Shown: positions 38,730-48,646, numbered from the stretch's first letter. The stretch: DNA of 64,000 nucleotides from Candidatus Poribacteria bacterium (GCA_030748495.1 JASMLX010000013.1:1-64000); one strand, 5' to 3'. The notes: a model not told the origin generated them from the letters alone. Program-made: numbers and translations.

Positions 38730-41720
38730 ATGACGAAAGCAGATCTTGCTGTTTTTCAGACCCTCATCAGCACTCTTCTGCTAATAGTATCTCTGATTAG
38801 CGCCATTCTGCTATGGCGACGCGGGCAACAAACTCGAAATCAGACTCACAGAATTCGAGCTATTGCTTTGAGTTCGGCCGGTATTACCGGTGCCGCGGTT
38901 CTTGCTCTTCCGTCCTTAGCCTATCTTTATACCGAACTGCTCTGGCACGAAAGTGTCCAATACGACCAAATCTTCCTTTCACTACTGCACTTAAAATGGT
39001 TCAAACTCCTCGCTAAATACCTGCTAATTTCTATCGCTTTTGTCGGAGTCAACTGTTTCGCAGCTCATTATTTTTGCCCTATTTCATCTGAGTTTAGCCG
39101 ATGGACCCGTGCTCGGACTCACCACTTTTATATCATAATCGTTATTATCGTTGTACTGGTTTCGATTGTACTCGCAACACCGATGGTACTCCTTTGGGAT
39201 CATTTTTTGCGATCTGAATATGGTAGTCCGACCAATGACGTCGACCCTATTTTTCAACAGCAGATCTCCTACTTTCTCTTTCGATTTCCGGTAGACACAA
39301 TTCAGAATATCTGGTGGCGGTTGTTAATGTGGAGCAATCTCGTAATTATGGGCTTGTTGTACCATTTCTACTATAGGCGAGACCCACACACCATGGCTCG
39401 AATCCAAGTCCGCTTGGCTGCGCACGGTACAGTTTTATGGCTGATGTTATTAGGACTGTCATTCTGGGGTTGTCAACTTGGAATTTGGAAGACTCTTTTT
39501 ACACTCAAAGTACCTTGGGGGCTTGGCCGTATTGATGGACTTGGCTTTGTCGATGATAAGTTAATACAAACCTATAAAATTCATCGAATTGTCATTTGTA
39601 CGATCGGTGCCGGATTGATTGTTAATCTAACGTTGCGAAAACGATGGGTCTGGTATGCTGCTGGCCTGACCTGGGGGCTTAGCTACCTAATCCTGATTCA
39701 GGTTTATCCAATGGTCGTTCATTTGGTGAAGGAACGACGTGATCCACATATCGAAGTTCCTTATTTTGATAACCATATTCAGGCCACCAGAAAGGCTTTT
39801 GGGCTCGACCAGATTGAATTGAGAACTGAGCAAGTAAAAGGAAACGCCACGCTTGACTTAATAGAAAGGCATCCGGAAGTTAAAGAAAATATCCAAATTT
39901 GGGATCGTCGTGTCCTGTATGAAGTCCTGACTGAGCACCCGCAACGCTTGATGCCTTACTTCCAATTTCATCCTTACACTGATGTGGATCGTTACCGACT
40001 TGACGGTAGATTAAGGCAGGTGCTTGTCGCCGCGCGTGAAATCGATTCCAGTCAATTACCGGCGGAAGCTCAGGACTGGGTACATCGCAAGTTAATTTAC
40101 ACCCATGGCTATGGAGTTTGTGTCGTTCCAGTCAACGAATTCCAGCAAAAGGATCCCGTTTTTTGGGTTAAGGGAATGAAAAAGGCTGCAGATGAATGGG
40201 AAACCGTCAGTAAAGACGGTTTCCCTTTAGTCAAACAACCACAGATCTACTATGGAGAGTTAACCCGTAACTACGTCATCGTTGGCACAATCCGAGATGA
40301 AGTTGATCTCGAAAACCAAAACTACCAAGGAAAAGGTGGCATCCGGTTAAATAACTGGATTAGGCGATTTTGCTTTGCTCTTCGCTTTGATTTCTGGCGG
40401 ATTATGTTATCCAAAGACATAGATCCGGAGACCAGCCGAATTATGCTTTGGCGTAAGATTGGAACTAAAGAGAGTAACAGCCCAAAAACTATTGCAGATC
40501 GAGTATCTCACATTGCACCATTTTTCAAGTATGACCCCGACCCTTATATCGTCGTCGGTGATGACGGACAACTTTGGTGGATTATTGACCTATATCTGAC
40601 CAGCCGAACCTATCCTAACGCAAAGACTTACGTGGATCAGACAACGTTAATCGAAACCTATTCTGAACCGACCTTCGACAAGTATAATTACATTCGGAAT
40701 CCAGCCGTGGCGGTGGTTAATGCCTATAACGGCCAAGTTAATTTTTACCTTACTAAGGAGGTTGATGAGCCACTGTCCCTGGCTTATCAAAAAGCCTTCG
40801 CGAATACCACTAATAAAGGCAACAACCCGTTATTTAAAACTCGACAGGAGATGCCAACCGGCTTGCAACACCATTTGCGTTATCCTGACTATCTAACCAA
40901 GGTTCAGGCAGAGATCTATAAAGACTACCATGTGATTGACAGCCATTCTGACAGTTATTCAACCATCTTTTTTCAAGGATCGGACAAATGGGAAATCCCA
41001 AAAGAAAAATATGGCCAAAAGCGATCCTATGAATCGATGATGCCTTATTATGTAACCATTCGCCTACCGGATAGCCCAGATCCGGACCAACATAACCAGG
41101 TTGAGTTTGTCAATATGATCCCGTTTACACCACCTGAGCGAGTCCGCTATATGAATGCTTGGATGGTTGCTCGCTGTGACCGCGACCATTACGGCCAATT
41201 AGTGCTTTACAATCTACCAAAAGACGAGCCAATCCCGGGGCCTACGCTAGTAGAAGGAACGATCGAAACCGAATTGTCCAAAGATCTAACACTCTGGAAC
41301 CAACAGGGAACAACGGTAATTCGAGGGAATCTACTAGTGATTCCAGTGGGAAATACACTTTTCTACATCGAGCCTATTTACTTGAAGCCAGAGAATGTGG
41401 CTCGACCAGATCTACAAGTCGTCACTGTTCAGGCTGGGGGGGAATTTGCGTCTGCAGGCGATTTCGATAGTGCGCTCAGGCAAATCTACGGTGTTGGTAT
41501 CGCAAAAAAGGAAAAGGAACAGACGGGAAATGACTTGGAGACAAAGTCACCATTTAGCCTGGATACCTTAATAAAATCCGCCAGTAAAAATTACAATCAA
41601 TATCTGGAATTAACAGGTAGCGGAAAGGTTATAGAGGCCGCACAAGCCTTTGAAGCATTGGGGCAAGATCTGAAAGCCTTAACTACGGGTAACCACCACA
41701 CCAACCCGCAGAAGCATTAG
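38730..41720 (+). CDS. UPF0182 family large membrane protein
   Basis: The 996-residue protein has about seven hydrophobic helices in the first 330 residues and a long soluble C-terminal part, which is the COG1615/UPF0182 plan and length. Matching motifs include FDNHIQATRKAFGLDQI, YTHGYGVCVVPVN, PQIYYGELTRNYVIVGT, DPYIVVGDDGQLWWIIDLYL and NPAVAVVNAYNGQVNFYL. The function of the family is unknown. It follows the SLBB exporter at 63 bases in the same orientation, so an envelope role is plausible but unproven. Confidence 0.92.
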   Translation: MTKADLAVFQTLISTLLLIVSLISAILLWRRGQQTRNQTHRIRAIALSSAGITGAAVLALPSLAYLYTELLWHESVQYDQIFLSLLHLKWFKLLAKYLLISIAFVGVNCFAAHYFCPISSEFSRWTRARTHHFYIIIVIIVVLVSIVLATPMVLLWDHFLRSEYGSPTNDVDPIFQQQISYFLFRFPVDTIQNIWWRLLMWSNLVIMGLLYHFYYRRDPHTMARIQVRLAAHGTVLWLMLLGLSFWGCQLGIWKTLFTLKVPWGLGRIDGLGFVDDKLIQTYKIHRIVICTIGAGLIVNLTLRKRWVWYAAGLTWGLSYLILIQVYPMVVHLVKERRDPHIEVPYFDNHIQATRKAFGLDQIELRTEQVKGNATLDLIERHPEVKENIQIWDRRVLYEVLTEHPQRLMPYFQFHPYTDVDRYRLDGRLRQVLVAAREIDSSQLPAEAQDWVHRKLIYTHGYGVCVVPVNEFQQKDPVFWVKGMKKAADEWETVSKDGFPLVKQPQIYYGELTRNYVIVGTIRDEVDLENQNYQGKGGIRLNNWIRRFCFALRFDFWRIMLSKDIDPETSRIMLWRKIGTKESNSPKTIADRVSHIAPFFKYDPDPYIVVGDDGQLWWIIDLYLTSRTYPNAKTYVDQTTLIETYSEPTFDKYNYIRNPAVAVVNAYNGQVNFYLTKEVDEPLSLAYQKAFANTTNKGNNPLFKTRQEMPTGLQHHLRYPDYLTKVQAEIYKDYHVIDSHSDSYSTIFFQGSDKWEIPKEKYGQKRSYESMMPYYVTIRLPDSPDPDQHNQVEFVNMIPFTPPERVRYMNAWMVARCDRDHYGQLVLYNLPKDEPIPGPTLVEGTIETELSKDLTLWNQQGTTVIRGNLLVIPVGNTLFYIEPIYLKPENVARPDLQVVTVQAGGEFASAGDFDSALRQIYGVGIAKKEKEQTGNDLETKSPFSLDTLIKSASKNYNQYLELTGSGKVIEAAQAFEALGQDLKALTTGNHHTNPQKH

Positions 41721-41740
41721 GCTCTATAACATAAAAGACA

Positions 41741-41875
41741 GTGAATACCGTTCCTGATCAGATTCAAGCAAAACAAAATCAAAATAAGGATGTTCGTAAT
41801 TCTACGGCAGGGGCGTTAGAGAAAACTAAGAGATCCCAAGCAGAAACAACAGACAATGCGAACTTTGACTTTTAG
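41741..41875 (+). CDS. Possible 44-residue Gln/Asn-rich small protein
   Basis: A GTG at 41741, twenty bases after the UPF0182 stop, opens a 44-codon frame to TAG at 41873-41875. The peptide is hydrophilic (QIQAKQNQNKDVRNS, ending DNANFDF) and resembles no family I know. The ribosome-binding site is weak (AAAAGA). It is too short to be sure of. Confidence 0.3.
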   Translation: MNTVPDQIQAKQNQNKDVRNSTAGALEKTKRSQAETTDNANFDF

Positions 41876-41924
41876 GGTTTCGGTGTGCGTCCCCTTACCA
41901 ACCCAAGCAAAAAAGGGCTACCAA

Positions 41925-44192
41925 TCAAGAATAATAAAGTCCCGAATGATTCTGCTGGTCGTACCACTTGACAGCGAAGTGGATTAGGTTATGCATGATA
42001 TCCGAATTGATGGCCACATCTTCGGGGGTCTGGTTCTTCAAGCTAGTGATGATATACATACCGGCTTGAAATCTAAGCGTTAAAATTGCCGCATCCTGAT
42101 TCCCATTGGCGGTGGCAAAGACACGATATTTATTAGACCACTCCGACCATGTATCGTGCATTTTCATCTGTTTAATCCGGTAAGGCGATCTAAAGAGGTG
42201 CTTCCCTTCTCGAGTCGGCGTAAATTGAACTGTCTCCTCTCGTTCCTCGCCAATCAATAGTTCCGGAATCCAGCCGATACTCCGTCTCCTCAGATTGCTC
42301 AGGATTTGACCTGAGACAATCACAATTCCGCCATGACTAACAAAGTCTTTGATTCTATGCTCCGCGTCAATATTGAGATGGTAACCGTCTTTGTAGATCT
42401 CACCATGCCCAATCCAGAGAAGATGGGCTTTATGAATCGGTGCAGCACTCATCTCTCTAATCTGATGATACAATAGGTGATGGTTACGAACATAATCAAA
42501 TTGATTTAGTCTAGGGAACTCGGCATCTGTTCCATTACCGGTTAAAGCTAACACCTTAATCGGCAAATCCATTTTATGGTAGGTTGTTGGCTGGTGGGCA
42601 ACAGGCTTAAATAGCAGATCGGCGATTGGTTGTCGCTGAGTATTATTCCGACCGATTGTGTTGACTAATGCGATCTGGCTGACAATTCTTCGTCGGCCAT
42701 TGGGTAAATAAGTTTCTAACCGGGGAGTCCGAAGTTTGTCATCTATTTTTTCAAAGGCATTCTGAACTGACCAGCGACGACCATAATTGCGATTGATCTC
42801 CTGTAGGTCTATCCGATCCTCATTGACGTTGGTTACGTAACCGTGAATTACATTGATGCCCTTAACCACGTTACCATTGGTATCTTTAAACTCTACGTCT
42901 TTGCTCCTTTTTGGATCTAGCGGGTTTTCAACCAGTGCTTCTATGTCAAGAGGCACTGGCTCGTATTTCTCTGCACTTTCCACAATGCGACAATATTCTC
43001 GAGGGAAAACAACATCAGCCTCTCGAAAGGAGCGAAAAGGTAGAACCAGATGTTCAAAGTTTTTATGCGTCCGGGGCTTGTGGGTAAATAACTTGGTAAA
43101 TGGGGCAATATTCTCCTGTTTGGCTCCGGGATTCATAAAAATTCGTTCTACCGTAAAGGCTGGGATTACAAGGTTCCAATCGAATTTTTGCTCGTTTCCA
43201 CCATCGCCTTCATATCGAAGCCCCCATAGCTGAACGTCGTAAGGAGCGTTATTTTCAATAATTAAATGTCGCCCTTCAATACGACAGCGAATTCCTCGCT
43301 CGTCTCTGACATTAGGGTTTCTCTTATTGATATCTGTAAGTTTTTGCTCCCACTCATCCGTGTAACCTTGCGCGCCTTCTTTTTGAACATTCATCAAGTA
43401 AATATGACGCTCGTTATACTCTTTCAACACTCCAACAAATGAACTGAATCGGTTCGGTATCTCGCCTTTATTCTTATTTTTGTCGTCAAAACGAACTGTG
43501 ACCTTAGTACCGACAAAGCGCTCAATCAGCCGTTCGTAGCTCTCTTTCATCGCATATTCGTAGGTGTCCTGTTGGAGGGTGTCTATCTCTCTTCCGACAT
43601 CAACTTCACCAATCGTTCGTTGCAGCGGTTGGAATGCCTTCGATTTTTTGATAGACCCCCAGATCATTTGTACTGTTTTATTAACCGACTCCCGTAAGGC
43701 AACGCCAAAATTTCGGATTCGCCTTAAGAGGCGAGTCATAAATTGAGGGTGAAAAACACGATCTAGATCCGCGTCCCGCTCTCTTCTTTCAGTTTCATTC
43801 ATTGAGTCCAAGTATCGAATATAAGCAGTAATCTGTTTGACTTCTGGACCTGAAAAGAGGTAGCTAGGTGCATGACCGCGTTGGCGGGATTCCTCCGAGA
43901 CAATCTCAATCCCCGTTGATTCGATGCGCATCGTTCCACGATGCCTTATATTCCCTTTCATCTGAAAGACAACATATTTGTCTAAGAGTTGTCTTAAGAT
44001 TTTGTCTTTTTTGAATAAATCTATCAGATAATTGATCGTGGCAAACAAAAAGATCAGGATGGTAGAAGCCAGAAGGGGCTTATCTGCAATTCGACTGATG
44101 AGCGAGACACGCCCTTCATCCCCGGTTAGGCTTTGGGCATAAAGAGACAACGTGATAAAGGTAGAAATGAGAAGATACCAGCACAACTTCAC
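41925..44192 (-). CDS. Membrane-anchored protein with class-I-glutamine-amidotransferase-like C-terminal domain
   Basis: The 755-residue protein starts at GTG 44192 (weak ribosome-binding site), with a signal-like N-terminus (ending LYAQSL) and a second hydrophobic helix at about 37-55. The middle, 100-530, is hydrophilic with no family I recognise. The C-terminal 220 residues (IKVLALTGNG, LLWIGHGEIYKDGYH, IKDFVSHGGIVIVSGQI, AAILTLRFQAGMYIITSL, HFAVKWYD) follow the strand-helix pattern of GATase1-like or ThuA/DUF4159-type domains found in large membrane proteins, without a visible catalytic Cys-His-Glu set. The PKD-like lipoprotein gene lies 83 bases upstream on the same strand. The function is unknown. 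Confidence 0.72.
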   Translation of the reverse strand: MKLCWYLLISTFITLSLYAQSLTGDEGRVSLISRIADKPLLASTILIFLFATINYLIDLFKKDKILRQLLDKYVVFQMKGNIRHRGTMRIESTGIEIVSEESRQRGHAPSYLFSGPEVKQITAYIRYLDSMNETERRERDADLDRVFHPQFMTRLLRRIRNFGVALRESVNKTVQMIWGSIKKSKAFQPLQRTIGEVDVGREIDTLQQDTYEYAMKESYERLIERFVGTKVTVRFDDKNKNKGEIPNRFSSFVGVLKEYNERHIYLMNVQKEGAQGYTDEWEQKLTDINKRNPNVRDERGIRCRIEGRHLIIENNAPYDVQLWGLRYEGDGGNEQKFDWNLVIPAFTVERIFMNPGAKQENIAPFTKLFTHKPRTHKNFEHLVLPFRSFREADVVFPREYCRIVESAEKYEPVPLDIEALVENPLDPKRSKDVEFKDTNGNVVKGINVIHGYVTNVNEDRIDLQEINRNYGRRWSVQNAFEKIDDKLRTPRLETYLPNGRRRIVSQIALVNTIGRNNTQRQPIADLLFKPVAHQPTTYHKMDLPIKVLALTGNGTDAEFPRLNQFDYVRNHHLLYHQIREMSAAPIHKAHLLWIGHGEIYKDGYHLNIDAEHRIKDFVSHGGIVIVSGQILSNLRRRSIGWIPELLIGEEREETVQFTPTREGKHLFRSPYRIKQMKMHDTWSEWSNKYRVFATANGNQDAAILTLRFQAGMYIITSLKNQTPEDVAINSDIMHNLIHFAVKWYDQQNHSGLYYS

Positions 44193-44275
44193 GGCTTAGT
44201 ACCAGAAAGAATAGGATGTTTAACGAAACGGAAGGGAGTCCCGATGGGCCCTATTTTATTTGGATGGGCTACGAA

Positions 44276-45079
44276 CTATGGCTTCGGAGGAACACTGTCC
44301 GCATTTTCATTTTCCTCCGCTGCCGCTACAGCATTGATGACAATGACTACTGCTTCTCGATCTTGACCACCACGGTTATCTTTAACCAAAACACTGATGA
44401 GGTAGCTGCCTGGTGTATCAGCTTTAAATTTGGCACTTGCGCCGCTGCCTTCTTCGATCAGACCACCAGCGTCGCTGTTCTCCTGATCCTTTGCAGCCCA
44501 TTCAAAAATCAGCGTGTCGTTGTCAGAATCTGTTGCTTGAGCCACCAGAAAGATTTCCTGATCGACGTAGTGCGGCATAGCAGGACTCATCGTAATCGGG
44601 CTGGTTCCATCTAGCGCCGGTGGCTTATTGACAGCTTTAACTTTGATGAAGGTTGAATTGTGAATCTGGTTTCCACTATCGTCACCGACCGTGACAGAAA
44701 CCGCGTAGATATCGGCCTTCTCGGCTGAGAAGTGGACCCTAGGACCTTTGTTTGGTTCTGTCCCTGCGTCGTCAGCTTTCTGCTCTTTCTCATCTTTGTC
44801 TTTTTTTACCACGGTTTTGAAAACAGTTGCGACTTCTTCATACTTGCTGTTTCTTGCCGTCCACTCGATAGTCAATTCGTCTTGATCCGGATCCTTTGCC
44901 TTGACCTCTAGTTCGATGGTTTGACCTACAAAAATCTCAAACGGTTGATCTAACTCTGACAGAATATTCACATCTTCAAATTCGGGGGGGTCGTTTTGAC
45001 CACAACCAACGGTTAAAAGACTTAAAATGCTACAAAGAAGGAAGATAGAATAGTAATATTGGACTCTGACCATAATCAA
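44276..45079 (-). CDS. Lipoprotein with two PKD-like domains
   Basis: The 267-residue protein has a lipoprotein signal (LLTVGCGQ). Two Ig-like domains of PKD/cadherin type follow: the first at about 45-150 (IELEVKAKDPDQDELTIEW, VSVTVGDDSGN) with a Lys/Glu-rich insert, the second at about 155-250 (IFLVAQATDSDNDTLIFEW, LISVLVKDNRGG). GAGG lies seven bases before a TTG at 45079, which I take as start; an ATG at 45073 is the alternative. A promoter with perfect TTGACA is 35 bases upstream. It is probably anchored in the periplasm or at the outer membrane, and likely co-transcribed with the 755-residue gene. Confidence 0.82.
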   Translation of the reverse strand: MIMVRVQYYYSIFLLCSILSLLTVGCGQNDPPEFEDVNILSELDQPFEIFVGQTIELEVKAKDPDQDELTIEWTARNSKYEEVATVFKTVVKKDKDEKEQKADDAGTEPNKGPRVHFSAEKADIYAVSVTVGDDSGNQIHNSTFIKVKAVNKPPALDGTSPITMSPAMPHYVDQEIFLVAQATDSDNDTLIFEWAAKDQENSDAGGLIEEGSGASAKFKADTPGSYLISVLVKDNRGGQDREAVVIVINAVAAAEENENADSVPPKP

Positions 45080-45916
45080 TTAGCTGCCTCAATTGCCCGA
45101 ACTCTTGGTCGCAACTTTATCATAATTGCTTAATAATGTCAAACCAAAACAAGCGTACACGTACTAGTATGACGACAGACTTAAAACCAATCATCATGGT
45201 AATAGCTATTAAACAAACAGAGTAGAATGGGCAATGAGTAGATATTCCTCATCACAATGCGACTAAGAGTCGTTGGTTGGATATTACTGGCCTTCACCGG
45301 CTTCTCTAGCCTCAACAGATTCAAAGCGATTGGCTGAAGGATAACCAAGTTAGGAACCCCATTACCCTAGCGAATTCGATAACTGCCCTCCTTCAAAACC
45401 ACATCCAACCCTCAATGACAGTTGTTTTTAAGGCTCCAGTAGCCTTGGCCAACCGACATCGGGCGCATACACTATGTAAGCAAGAGAAGGGATATAATTG
45501 GAGAGTTTGTCCTGAGTGAAATTGACCCAAGGACATATTTGTGCAAACTTGTTGTCTGCTTTAAAACTAAGCTGTTTCTTTAATTTCGCTACTCAGTGGC
45601 ATCACCCTTTGAGGTAGAGCACTACCGGTTGTCTCGCATCAACTATAGTTTTTAATTGAAAACCATAAGTGCCAATGATACCATTTGTCGCTGAGTTGGT
45701 CTGATTAACAGACTCAAAAGTTTCGCTAATTACCTCTATTACCTCTATTATTTCCTGTGACAAGTTTCATGGCGAGGTGGTATCTGCTAAGTTAAGGTGG
45801 TGTACACCTTCAAATGGATTTCGGCACGGCTCACTTGATGGAGATGGGCAATAGCAATATTGTAGAGTATTTGTACTAAATCATAAAAATAGACCTTCGA
45901 TAGAGAGAGCTTTGAG
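45080..45916. other. Large divergent intergenic region
   Basis: About 840 bases lie between the lipoprotein gene (minus) and the dehydrogenase (plus). The left end holds the lipoprotein promoter. The rest has no credible frame, RNA gene or strong hairpin; a short direct repeat of TTACCTCTA occurs near 45730-45750. It may include decayed sequence, given the broken gene next to it. Confidence 0.5.
45114..45142 (-). promoter_or_regulatory. Sigma-70-like promoter for the PKD lipoprotein operon
   Basis: Read on the minus strand: TTGACA (45142-45137), 17-base spacer, TAAAGT (45119-45114). Transcription would start near 45107, about 28 bases before the start codon. Confidence 0.6.
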
Positions 45917-46877
45917 ATGCGTCAGGTCGGATTGGAATTTGTTTCAAGAGGGAAAGTAGGGACTCGGGATTTGGGGCCACCGCCCCGCTTAAAGTCCACC
46001 GAGATATTGTTGGAGACAGCTTATACCGGAATTACAAACGGTACCGAGCGGCACGCCTTTCTCTCTGAGCAGGGGTACAGCCAGGGAAAATTTCCCTGCC
46101 AACACGGGTATCAGCACGTAAGTAGGGTTGTCGCTATCGGCCAGGATGTGGCCCATTTTAAGGTAGACGACTGGGTTTTCTATGGTGCATACGTCGGACA
46201 CAACGGTTGGAATGTTGCAGACCAGAACAGCCTGCTGGTTAAACTCCCCGCTGGAATCGATCGAAAATTCTGCGCGTTGTTCGGTGTGGCTGGCGTGGCT
46301 CTACGAAGTGTACGGCGGATGAATGTGAGCCATGGGGACAATGTAGTTCGTAGCAGGTCAAGGCCCGATTGGTTACTTCGTAGCTCAGATGGCCAGAGTT
46401 GCTGGTGCCAAGGTAACCGTGACCGATCAGCTTCAGAACCGCTTAGATACGGCTAAAAATAACGGCATTCATATTACCCTGAACATTGATGATAAAGAGA
46501 CCGAGGCGCGCCTTATCGAAGGCGGTCCCTACAATTATGTCTTCGATTGTTGCAGTGCCGGGGAGTTGCTTTCTGATCTGTACCAAAATCGGATGTTGGC
46601 CTATGGAGGTACGGTTGCAATGATGGCTGTACGTGACATGGTCAGCTATCCATGGGGCCTTCTGCACGGTGCAGAGGCCAGAATCGAAACCTCCTGTCAT
46701 TTTGACGCAGACGATCTGAGAGTACTCCTCTTCTTATACCAGCAGGAACTGGTTAAAATCCCCTCCATGGTTTCGCATACCGTCTCAATTGATGAAACTG
46801 CCCGGATCTACCAAATGCTGGCCGACGGGAACCCGGATCTTTTTGGTGGCATTTTTGATTGGTCAGAAAACGCCTGA
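45917..46877 (+). pseudogene. Medium-chain dehydrogenase (MDR family) broken by one frameshift
   Basis: Two frames together give one normal-length MDR enzyme of about 319 residues. Frame one (45917-46348) encodes the GroES-like part (TAYTGITNGTERHAF, PCQHGYQHVSRVVAIG, GVAGVALRSVRRMNVSHGDNVV). Frame two (46350 onward) continues without loss with VAGQGPIGYFVAQMARVAGA, the Rossmann Gly motif, and runs to TGA at 46877. The join needs removal of a single base at about 46349. The usual catalytic-zinc Cys is replaced in TGITNGTE, as in MDR subfamilies that lack the catalytic zinc. This could be a real pseudogene, a sequencing error, or a programmed shift; no slippery heptamer is obvious. Substrate unknown. 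Confidence 0.8.
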
Positions 46878-47133
46878 TTAAAACACCTCTTAAGTTTGGC
46901 AAACTCAATCCGGTAAAGATGAACAGATGTACATCCATACCTCTGCAAAATTCTATAGCAGCATGATGAATTTATCGGTTTATACTCCATGTGAGTGTAA
47001 AAGGCAGTTAACGAGATGCCCTTTTGCTCAAGCACATACGGGAATTGGTTTGACTCTGACTGTTGGCTGGTTATGGGATTGTTTCCAAACAGTAGCCAAC
47101 TTCTGGGTCGATAGTGTCAGAGCCGGGACCATC

Positions 47134-47187
47134 GAAGCCTTTGAAGATTCAACGGATGCGGTCTGACACAGAATCTTCAAAGGCCTC
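47134..47187 (+). promoter_or_regulatory. Long hairpin enclosing a possible start codon of the AI-2E family gene
   Basis: GAAGCCTTTGAAGATTC (47134-47150) pairs with GAATCTTCAAAGGCCTC (47171-47187), 16 of 17 positions complementary, with a 20-base loop that contains the ATG at 47156. It could control translation of the permease gene, or it may be chance within coding sequence if the GTG at 47114 is the true start. Confidence 0.5.
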
Positions 47188-48592
47188 AAAGTCGTTGAAT
47201 CCACCCTTCAGCGGGAAAGGAACCGAATCAGTAGATCTACCCAAAACCCAAAGCACTGCATTGGTGGTCCTACTCTTGGCAGGATGCTGGATTGCTTACG
47301 CCTTTTATATGGGTGTCAATGGAGAAAGCAATGCTGAACTTTCTCCAACAGGTTCAGCAAAGATTGGCCTGATACTCCATCCCATCTTTGCCGTCTTGTT
47401 ACTATTTCTGTTGTCAACCATTTGGTCTTACGTCTATCCCACGTGTGTTGCCACTTTTGAGATTATCTTCGTCAGTCTCTGGCTGTTTCTCCGTTTAGTC
47501 GATGTGATGATGCCATTTATTCTAGGTTTCGGTTTCGCTTATCTTTTCCGCTTTGTTATTGGAGAAATGCAGGAGATTCCCTTGCCGTTTGGTCGGCGGT
47601 TGCGGATTCCCAAGATTGTGGCTAGTCTCCTATTGCTTGGTCTGACACTTAGCCTTCTGTTTTTGGCCATCTGGCTAATAATCCCACAGATCGGTGAGCA
47701 GGGGATTGCCATGAGTCAAGGATTGATCAAGTTCTACCAGGAATCTGTCGTACCATTTGTCTCAGGAACAGAAGAACAGAAAGGCATTCTGGATCAACTC
47801 GAAAATTGGGGCAGTAGTTCTAAATACCAACCGATTCAAGGATTTACCCAATTCGCTAAACTAGAAGGGAAAAAAATTATCACCCAAATACAGGGCTATT
47901 TGACCACCAACCTCGGTATAATCGCCGAGAGTGGAACTGACCTATTTAGTCGTATTTTTAAGGGGTTTTCTGCTGTGGCTATCGGCTTCGGCGGATTCCT
48001 GACCACCCTCTTTTTAGCTTTGCTCGTTTTCATTTATGCCACTCAATCTCTGGAAGATTATGCTCAGCGGTTTGTAGAACTGTTTTCATCGGAACAGCAA
48101 GATGTCATCTGGCAGTATTTACGAGAGATTCACCAAAATATGGAATCCTTCCTGCGAGGGCAGGTGATTGTGATCTGCGTCATTAGCCTCATCTCGATTG
48201 TGGTCTATTCAATCATTGGTGTGCCATTCGCCTTAGTTGTCGGTTTATTGGCTGGACTATCAAATGCCATTCCTACCTTTGGGCCTTTTATCGGGGGGAT
48301 ATTTGCTTTTCTATCCCTTTCGATGGGATTTGCAACGGGTGGCTTCACACTGGTTGGATTCCTGTTGCGAATGGTCGCTGTCCTGGTTGCTATTACCGGT
48401 ATTCAGACTTTAGACAACGCGCTCATTTCGCCCAAAATTATGAGTAGCGCAGTCGATATTGACCCACTAATGATTATGTTTGGTGTGGTAGCCGGTGCTG
48501 CTTTGTTCGGTTTTTGGGGCGTGATTCTAGCCATCCCGGCCTTAGTGGTCATCAAATCGATTCTCAGCGTCAGACAAAAACTGGCCAGTTAG
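47156..48592 (+). CDS. AI-2E family transporter (PerM-like permease)
   Basis: The frame is open from a GTG at 47114; the ATG at 47156 gives 478 residues and a more usual N-terminus, but neither has a good ribosome-binding site. About eight membrane helices are visible. They include MPFILGFGFAYLFRFVIGEM, ASLLLLGLTLSLLFLAIWL, GFLTTLFLALLVFIYATQSL, VIVICVISLISIVVYSIIGV and MIMFGVVAGAALFGFWGVIL. PTFGPFIGG and PKIMSSAVDIDPLMIMFG are typical of the AI-2E/PerM (UPF0118) family. Members transport varied small molecules or ions, and the name should not be read as proof of AI-2 export. It precedes lpxB by 54 bases in the same direction. Confidence 0.9.
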   Translation: MRSDTESSKASKSLNPPFSGKGTESVDLPKTQSTALVVLLLAGCWIAYAFYMGVNGESNAELSPTGSAKIGLILHPIFAVLLLFLLSTIWSYVYPTCVATFEIIFVSLWLFLRLVDVMMPFILGFGFAYLFRFVIGEMQEIPLPFGRRLRIPKIVASLLLLGLTLSLLFLAIWLIIPQIGEQGIAMSQGLIKFYQESVVPFVSGTEEQKGILDQLENWGSSSKYQPIQGFTQFAKLEGKKIITQIQGYLTTNLGIIAESGTDLFSRIFKGFSAVAIGFGGFLTTLFLALLVFIYATQSLEDYAQRFVELFSSEQQDVIWQYLREIHQNMESFLRGQVIVICVISLISIVVYSIIGVPFALVVGLLAGLSNAIPTFGPFIGGIFAFLSLSMGFATGGFTLVGFLLRMVAVLVAITGIQTLDNALISPKIMSSAVDIDPLMIMFGVVAGAALFGFWGVILAIPALVVIKSILSVRQKLAS

Positions 48593-48646
48593 AATCGTTA
48601 AATTAACCTACCAAACTGAAACCGGCAAAAACCCAAACCGGCAAAG

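Noticed and set aside
46927..47166. A 79-codon frame before the AI-2E family gene
   Set aside because: It overlaps the start and hairpin of a well-supported gene and resembles no protein family.
47156..48592. Calling the AI-2E family protein a quorum-signal exporter
   Set aside because: The family name covers varied substrates and no luxS or other signal gene is in the window.
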